From positions 248,001 to 312,000 of the forward strand of contig MCGO01000023.1 of NCBI GenBank assembly GCA_002104985.1: a stretch of 64,000 bases of DNA, given 5' to 3'. The DNA comes from Rhizoclosmatium globosum. Its lineage: Eukaryota > Chytridiomycota > Chytridiomycetes > Chytridiales > Chytriomycetaceae. Below are positions 57,341 through 64,000 of the stretch, piece by piece; within the stretch, counting starts at the first letter, position 1, and every line of letters starts with the position of its first letter. Made by a program: the position numbers and the translations under genes. The notes beneath the pieces were generated by a model, which was given only the letters and a program-made list of their open reading frames with translations, was not told the DNA's origin and did not search any database.

Positions 57341-58600
57341 TAATATGCGCCTGAGCATGTACCCATCAAAACAAGCTGTTTGACTCAGTAATATTGGCTC
57401 TTCTCCTCCTTTTAATTCCAAAACTTTTACATACATACAATCTTTTGGGACAGGCACTTCACACACATTACTTCTGCTGGAAGGACAATGGAACATTTAC
57501 CAAATCATCCCTAATTTTTCCATCACCTTTTTCTTGGAGGAAAATGGTAAGAAACAGTGCTGGCATGACAGTTATACCAACCAATTGTGATGGTCAGTCT
57601 ACATATTGTTGGTAGTTTCTCTTGAGTTGCTATGTTCACTAATTTGTTTATTTTGTTATTGCTGTTGAGGCTATTTTTTGATTTCTTTTCATTGTACATT
57701 CATTTTTGGTACTGGATGTTCCAATTCAATTGTTATATCCAATATATTTTTCCAGAGTCCCTAATGCTTCTGTGAGTGTATTCATTCTCTGGATGATTGT
57801 GCATCTATTTGTCCATACCATGTGTGCAGTGAGCAGAACCAGGACTGGGGAGGATTTGCCATGTTTGGCCTGAAAAATTTGTGTTTTCTTTGGCCACCAT
57901 GAATCTCAGTATGATTTGATGTTTCATATTGATGTTTACCACTTCTGATTTTTCATTTTTCTTAATGGATTGTTCTTCTGTCATTTGTTTGTATTCTAGT
58001 AATTGTCAGGTTTATCTCAATTGTCACTTCTCTGTAAGTTGCACAACAGCCTCTACTTTTGCATGTCCAATTCTTTTGTCAAATCCAATCAGCAGCTTGT
58101 CTTTATTCTTCTGTTTGTTTGTTTCCTCACATTTTTTTTGGTTGGAAGACTTTTCATAAGGATATCTGTTATTTTGTGTTCAAGTTCTGTGGTGCATTTA
58201 CTTGTGACTTCTTTTGGAGATGTTGGGTTTTTCTTAACCAAGTTTTGCACTATACTTTGTTTCCCCACTGCACGATTGCAAGGGTTAATAATTTTTTATT
58301 GCCTTTGATTGGTCATTCCATCCCTCCATGCAGCTGTTTGACCTTTTCAATCTTTTTAGACAGCAGAATATACACCATTGATGAAGGTCTCAATAGCTTG
58401 GTATCCACGTCCATTGAGGCACATAATAAACTGTAAGACACATGGCTTAAATACACTGAGGTTGAGAGCATCATGAAACGCAAGCGTGGAGATTTTGTGA
58501 GGAAGCAAGATAGTGATTCACAACACATACCTTCTGATCCATCATTGCCTGCTCAACAGTTCCCAGAATACTCAATAACTTGTCGCACAACTTTGTAGCT
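57341..58600. other. A/T-rich gene-poor stretch
   Basis: Several ORFs of 70-125 codons occur on both strands, Phe/Cys-rich on plus and Lys-rich on minus (KDKLLIGFDKRIGHAKVEA near 58.06 kb). The minus frame could be a decayed coding region, but stops are frequent and no family is recognised. Confidence 0.4.
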
Positions 58601-59400
58601 CCTTTTTCAAGCAATACAGCATACTGTTCCAAGAGAGATTGGGAGACAAGTTCACAAGAAGGTGGATTGAATGCAATAGGAGCTTTCCTCCTTAATAGGT
58701 CTTGGATTGCGTAGGTTGAGCGACATTATTACTCAACGTATGCAAAAATGCATGTGTCTTTGCCTTCCTTTGCCTTCACTGGTAGAGGCTTGGGTGTGTA
58801 GCTTTGGTTGACTTCCTCATCTAATTTCTCAATGATTTTGTTCTCTCTTGTGGCGTTAGAAGTGCCAATAGGTCTGGCAGGATTGGACATCCCAGCCTCC
58901 AGACTTTCTACCAGCACTGCCGACAGCGCACTGGTAGCTGGCGTTGACACAGCCTGCAAAACATTGTTTTTCCTGTCTGGAATCACGTCTTTGCAAGGAA
59001 TCTAGTTGCTGGGGTTTGTGTTGAATTTAGTAGTTGATGCATACGTTTACAACCACAAACCGGATTTGAAGCGCTGCGTTGCTCTCAAAGCATGTCCCAT
59101 GTTTGTAACAGCTGAAGCCCACATCAACAAATCAAGGGAGCTGTAGTGGGGATTACTTTCATCAAGCTTTGTTTTTGATATCATAAGCGTGCATATAATC
59201 CACCATTCTGTCGCTTGCCCTTGTCACTAGAGACAAAATTAACGTAGCTGCTAACTGATGGTTTGTTGGCATATGTCTTGCCGCCATCAAAGAGTTTCTG
59301 GAAGTCTTCAAGAGGAGCACCTCCAAACTCCGACTTGAATTCAGGAACATTGATCCTATAATCAAAGACTGGGCATGATGCTACCATAAGTTGACCTTTG
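58601..59400 (-). pseudogene. Decayed coding remnant, probably mobile-element derived
   Basis: The minus frame from 59387 (FDYRINVPEFKSEFGGAPLE then YANKPSVSSYVNFVSSDKGK) changes frame near 59180 to LDESNPHYSSLDLLMWASAV..MGHALRATQRFKSGLWL and stops near 59030. A further segment at 58986-58729 is Pro/Lys/Glu-rich. Composition and continuity suggest a former protein-coding sequence, but the family is not recognised. Confidence 0.35.
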
Positions 59401-60540
59401 TGCTTTCAGTTAGTTTATTATTTATTTTAGTTTATTCTTGAACAAACGAGTAGAGAAGAGATGTGATAGCCTGATTGGTTGTTGAAAGTCACTATCTTAT
59501 CCAACAGACTAAAACCCCAGGGGGTCGGTGATGTCGCAACTATTTGCGACATTGCCTCACAAAATTTCCTTGGGGTCAAAAAGGGACACTCATCCATCTT
59601 TCTCGGCCTGATTTCTTGATGAATATAAAACCTACGTTCCTCGTCCTTATATCAACGTGCTAACAATAATACAACAAAGACGTGCACGGTCACCAATTTT
59701 CCGATTTCTGTTTATTTTATAGAATTGCACTCTTTCGACAATGCGTAATTAGTCGCTCACCAAAACTCAGATTTGCTATTGAAGAGAAAAAACCCCTTTT
59801 CCAGAACTTCAAGGTCTTGGTTTTATGGATTTGGCCTTAGTGTGTTGATTATAGTCTCTGAAACATACAGTCAACCCTAAAACAGTAAGCAACCAACAAA
59901 CCAAACAGACTAAGATTAAATAATAATTTTACTTTTGTTATTAGCCTACAGAACATAATTCTGAAGTTTGGAAGCACTAAGTAAAGATACTCAGAAAAGC
60001 TCAAGACGTCAGCGTTAATTGATTTGCTGAGTAAAACTTACTGGTCCAGCGCGTTGCAAAATCACCTACTTTCTTCCTCAAATACACAAATCTTAATTAT
60101 AAAGGTCTTAAAACGGAAACCATTGTCCCTCAGCAAGATGCAACATCAGCACAAATAGGCTTTCAAATCTAATCAAACCTTTGCAAACAAAGCAGCACAT
60201 GAACAATATTGTCTCTGACTGGGTCTGTCACTGTTTGGTTTAAATGAGCTATTTTGAATATTGTTCCAAACTTCATAAAAAAGGCACATGCAGAAAATAT
60301 AGACTCAATTAAATTTAAGGTTTTTATTCAGGAATTTACTGACATTTGCTGGAAATCTGATAAGCAGATAGGGTTGATGAAGCACTGTAGCCTGGTGAGG
60401 TCAAAGGCACTTAAAACCCACGTTTTAACACTTCTGCAAAGTCTAATATCATCCTTGAGTACGTTGGCAACAAGGTAATGATGTTCTGGTCAGAGGATTG
60501 TTGAGATTTCTCAAATATTTTCTGATAATTAGCTAGGTTT
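59401..60540. other. Gene-poor stretch, no confident gene
   Basis: No supported coding region. It holds the perfect hairpin at 59531-59552 and a TATA-like GAATATAAAACC near 59620 that could be an old promoter or LTR remnant. Confidence 0.4.
59531..59552. repeat. Perfect 9-bp-stem hairpin
   Basis: ATGTCGCAA, four-base loop CTAT, then TTGCGACAT. Flanked by CCCCAGGGGGT on the left and CCTTGGGGT on the right. No attached gene, so a terminator role is not implied. Confidence 0.7.
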
Positions 60541-61387
60541 TGCTAGAAGATTTTGGGGTGGGCTGGGATTGCCGACTTTAGTTGGGCTCAAATTGCCCAC
60601 ATACTCATTGCCAGACTCTATTATTCTATTTCAGCTGCCAAACACATACAGATTTTGTCAATATAATAATCATTAAAAACAATAAAACTTCATTAAAGTA
60701 ACTCTTTTACATTCATACATATCGATGATATTGTTTTGGCAAGAGATACATGTATTGCACAGACAATACTTATTGTGTTTGCTTGTTGTACGTAGACTAA
60801 GCCAGCACCTGTCTGAAGATTTGGATATTGGCTCTTAGATAAGACCACTGCAATGCAACATTGGACATAATGGCTCACGTATTCAACAACTCTACAAGGA
60901 AAGTAAATGGAGCAGAAACATATGCTGTTACAGCCAAATTTGAGGAGTATGTGCAGCAATGTAGAAGAAGGAGCTGGAACTACAGAAGCGAAAATATGTC
61001 CTTGAAGCAAGCAGATTGGCAATAATGCAGAAGGCACATGATTTCATGTTGTGGCCACAAGGATTTCTTTGTGTGAACATTGTGTTTGTTAGAAGGAAAA
61101 ATACATTTCAAATGAACACTGACAATAATGCTGTCAAACATGCAAAACACTGGTGGAAGCTACTTTTGATATTGGCCATGACTTTGGCCTGCATAGAATT
61201 TGAACCAGGCTCCTGCATATATTCCAATGATTCAAACATTTATTGTTTTGGGACACGCGTCGCATAACCGAGTGTAAAATAATTCAATTTGCTGACGCGA
61301 TCATAGCAGGTCAGCACAGCCACATTAAGGTGCTACTGAGGTTGTAGTGTTGCTCAAGTGTTGACAGATTTTTCTTTCCTTGTGAGT

Positions 61388-61469
61388 ATTTTTGTGGAGG
61401 AAAAGTGGCCATCCATTTTTCTTTGTGACCATCCCCACGAAGAAAAATCCCCACCTCCAAAACAAAAAT
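61388..61469. repeat. Nested palindrome
   Basis: Inner arms ATTTTTCTTTGTG (61415-61427) and CCACGAAGAAAAAT (61435-61448) lie inside outer arms ATTTTTGTGGAGG (61388-61400) and CCTCCAAAACAAAAAT (61454-61469). A potential cruciform, probably a foldback-element remnant. Confidence 0.6.
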
Positions 61470-62865
61470 CCGAATAGTGAAACCTCCTTATTCTCTAGAA
61501 CCAATTGGATGTGTATGGAAGAAAATTAAAATCATGGTAAGGGAAAGAATCTTGAAACTAAGACGTGACAAAACAACAAGGGAGGAAACAAAGCAAATTA
61601 CTGTAACAAAAGTTCAGACAAAGTAGGACCCGACAGATGCATGAGGGACTGAGAAGCAAGCAAAAAGAAGGCAAACAGAAACACAAAAATGATAACATCA
61701 GATAACATTGGAATAAAGACAATCCCAATGGGAGACATTTGCAACCTGCTGAGTTCAGACACAATAACAAAGCACTGTGGAACAGACCATAGGACAAAAG
61801 ACAGGGAAAACGCCCACCTGGGTTGGGATGCAGAACAACAGATCAGATAATGATGAAACAAGACACTCCCTCCACACAGAAAAAAATGGTGAGCAACAAC
61901 CTCACCCTACACCAAAACAAATCTGGGAGAGCTCGCCTCTGGGGCGTTGTTACCAAATCATGAGTAGAAACCAAATCTATGTCTAGCCATAAGACCAAGT
62001 TACCGCAAGACTAGAGACCTCATAACAGATATATAGTAATTGGGTACAAAGTAAATTGATGGCTTAGGGGATAGATACTGAAAAGCACAACATATGCTAT
62101 AAGATCACTGGTTATACGGGGAAAGGTTGGGCATTCAAGTTTTATTGCAAATTAACAGAGTACCTGATTTGGGATAAAACATGTCAAAGGTAAGGGGTGG
62201 TTCCAAGTGGTTCTTTCCGACTGGTAATTTTTTTGACAATTTTCAGTCTGGCGGGATGGGGAAATGATGGCTATCCAGTTGGAACAGAAAAATAATAGTA
62301 AAATATGGATAGCCAGGACATCATGTATATTTCAGCCGCTGTTGCTACTGAAGCTGCTGTGGCATTTACTGCAGTAATAATTGCCACTTCTGATGGCTCA
62401 TACCGTATTTCGTGTGGTCATAAGGCACCCCCTTGTCATAAGGCACTGAAAATTTTCACTGTACCTTTCCATGGCAGCGAGACCTCCAGAAGTTGACGTC
62501 GTTGGTCTTGCAATCAATGACCATGGTTGATCGTGTTCAATCCATAAAACATGTGGTGAAGTTGTCAGGGTTGGTAGCTATTTGGAGTTTGTTGAAGGAA
62601 GGAACGGTTCAGAACAGCACGTCAAAGCCTTCCTGGTGAATACAGAAGGACGTGGATGTTGTGTTGGGCTTTTGCCTCGCTTCTTATTAGGATCTTTAGA
62701 TCATTATGTGGGAAAGGTGTGAAGAGCTGCAGTACTTCATGCAACCAGTGAAAACAGGTCAATCAGACTGCTGTCGCATCGGAATGGTGGCATGGCAACA
62801 TGTGTTCTACAATGTAACTGATGTTTCTTTATCAATAAACATAATCAACTGGTTGTATAGTTTGT

Positions 62866-63299
62866 TTAGTTTTCCTTCTCTCCTTCCTCTCCCTGCTCTT
62901 CTTCGTCGTCTGCCTCAACATCCTCATCCTCAAAGAACACCTCATTTTCAACGTCCCTGTGCTCATCATACACATCACCAGAAGCAGCGGCTCCAAATTC
63001 CTCTGTATAATCATCATCAGGAACAACAGAGTCACTCTCAGTCGCATTTTCCCCCTTATCAGCCTTCAACGCATCAGCAGTTTCATTTGGATGTGTTGCC
63101 AAGTATTAATGATGGATCGAGGGGAGATAGTGGACCAAGCGTCAATCATAAATGAACGGATCTGATCCTGCCCAATTGCCGCGGTTGGATTATCCATGGA
63201 CCAAATGGTTTGAAGGTCAAACATACGATCTTTGAACGGCCGATTGATTCCAACGTCGCATGGCTATATGTGGTTGAATTTCAAGTTTGGTGTCAACCT
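62866..63299 (-). pseudogene. pogo/Tigger-like DDE transposase C-terminus, broken
   Basis: Minus frame: LTPNLKFNHI, a TAG stop at 63264-63266 where family members have Gln, then PCDVGINRPFKDRMFDLQTI and SPRSIINTWQH. This matches the (Q)P(L/C)DVG(I/V)N(K/R)PFKD block and the following Trp-containing helices of DDE_1 (pogo/jerky-type) transposases. The frame then shifts near 63095 into an acidic tail (VENEVFFEDEDVEADDEEEQ) ending at 62866. The N-terminal HTH/CENPB part and most catalytic Asp residues are absent: the terminal inverted repeat begins directly upstream. Non-functional. Confidence 0.65.
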
Positions 63300-63365
63300 T
63301 GAGTGAGTCGGCGATTCGAGCCCAAAGTCGGCAATCCCGACCCACCCCAAAAAACTTCCAGCTGC

Positions 63366-64000
63366 ATTTACCGCAGAACCTGTCGAGATTAATTCCTCAA
63401 ATAAAGTGAAAACATTGTAAATTACGCAATGATATTATGATTAAGAAGGCTTAGGCCAGTCTGTTTGTTTTAATTAGTTAGGTCCAGGTTTCTAACTCAA
63501 CACTTCATCTTCAACAACGCACTGAGGCAGCTTTTTCCACTCATCTCATTCACACACATCAGATATCAACCATTTATTTATTGGATTTTATTGGATTTAA
63601 TGCAATTATCGTTGTCTCCTTTGAATAATAGACTGTTGTTTGAAACTACCACCAACTATTTTGGAATTGGCGCCTCTTCTGATAAGTTATTATCTATGCT
63701 CGTTGTTATTTTAACTATTTTATTTGATTAGTCGACAGTTTTAGGCTTTAAGCTATCTAGGAACTGTAATTATTTGGGTTATGACATTGTTACATTCTAT
63801 TCGGCTTTACTTCTGAGCCTCTTTATTTGAGAGCGTCCCATGCTGCGAATGATATAAACAAGTACTAATTAATAAATCTGTGGAAGCTGAGGATGTTATC
63901 TTGTTCTGGGGACCTTTTAGAAAATTGCATTTTTCAAGGTGATCTTCTTTCATGCACCAGCCGTTGAATCAGCGGTAATTACAAGCAATGAACTTATAAT
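63366..64000. other. Gene-poor A/T-rich end of window
   Basis: No supported gene, RNA or repeat recognised. Confidence 0.5.

Larger units (their letters stand above)
60541..63365. mobile_element. Putative non-autonomous DNA transposon with ~60-bp imperfect TIRs
   Basis: The left end (from about 60542, GCTAGAAGATTTTGGGGTGG, continuing with GGGATTGCCGACTTT and GGGCTCAAATTGCC) matches the reverse complement of 63365-63300 (GCTGGAAGTTTTTTGGGGTG, GGGATTGCCGACTTT, GGGCTCGAATCGCC) with only a few differences and a 5-bp indel. The interval of about 2.8 kb carries a pogo-like transposase C-terminus at its right end. Target duplications were not resolved, so the outer limits are approximate. Confidence 0.5.

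Noticed and set aside
58313..58528. Minus ORF as a retrotransposon protein
   Set aside because: No reverse transcriptase, integrase or gag motif visible; only generic Lys/Ser-rich sequence.
59531..59552. Hairpin as a transcription terminator
   Set aside because: No upstream gene and no U-tract; eukaryotic context.

Overview
This is nuclear DNA from a eukaryote, most likely a zoosporic (chytrid-like) fungus. Genes are broken by short introns (about 43-120 nt, GT...AG, some with CTAAC/CTAAT-like branch points). The conserved genes fit a fungus: aspartate-semialdehyde dehydrogenase (an enzyme animals lack), a Tom1/HUWE1 HECT ligase, NTE1 and a self-sufficient CYP505-type P450. A TMEM216/TMEM17-family ciliary transition-zone protein implies a flagellated stage. 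TGA, TAA and TAG all serve as ordinary stops. No prokaryotic features or CRISPR arrays are seen.

Layout. 0-4.5 kb: fragments, a decayed 15-residue-repeat coiled-coil gene, GCTACGCT-type repeats and a tRNA-Pro. 4.5-6.9 kb: HOM2 (minus) with a partial duplicate of its 3' end, then ribosomal protein eL39 (minus). 7.4-11.4 kb: two tRNA-Leu(CAG) and one tRNA-Glu around a tandem pair of unknown paralogues, the second broken by a TAG. 11.7-12.9 kb: a broken and an intact cysteine-rich paralogue. 14.0-28.3 kb: four paralogous two-TM, Cache-type receptor-like genes, two on minus (14.0-17.6) and two on plus (24.7-28.3), flanking NTE1 (minus, 17.7-22.8) and TMEM216 (plus). 28.5-39 kb: an alpha/beta-hydrolase remnant, an unknown minus gene, two tandem SGNH esterases, a SEC14/spectrin-like gene, a divergent pair only 51 bp apart, and an F-box/ankyrin-like gene. 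39.2-51.2 kb: a 12 kb HECT E3 ligase. 51.7-55.6 kb: an intact P450-reductase fusion with an extra N-terminal ubiquitin/doublecortin-like module. 55.6-64 kb: gene-poor, with a complete 340 bp MITE, half-copies, a pogo-like transposase remnant and palindromes.

The most unusual content is the receptor cluster. All four proteins have TM1, a long exposed Cache-like region, TM2 and the juxtamembrane linker that normally precedes a cyclase or kinase, then stop about 70 residues after TM2. They may be output-less receptors, decoys, or dimerisation partners for an enzyme encoded elsewhere.

A caution for every reading frame here: NTE1 (normally single-copy and conserved), receptors A and C, the HECT ligase and others contain single-base frameshifts, several in homopolymers. 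Assembly indels are therefore a serious alternative to pseudogenisation. Premature stops, by contrast, are all explicable as C to T changes and lie in duplicated or mobile sequence. Exon boundaries were worked out by eye from splice signals, phase and paralogue comparison.
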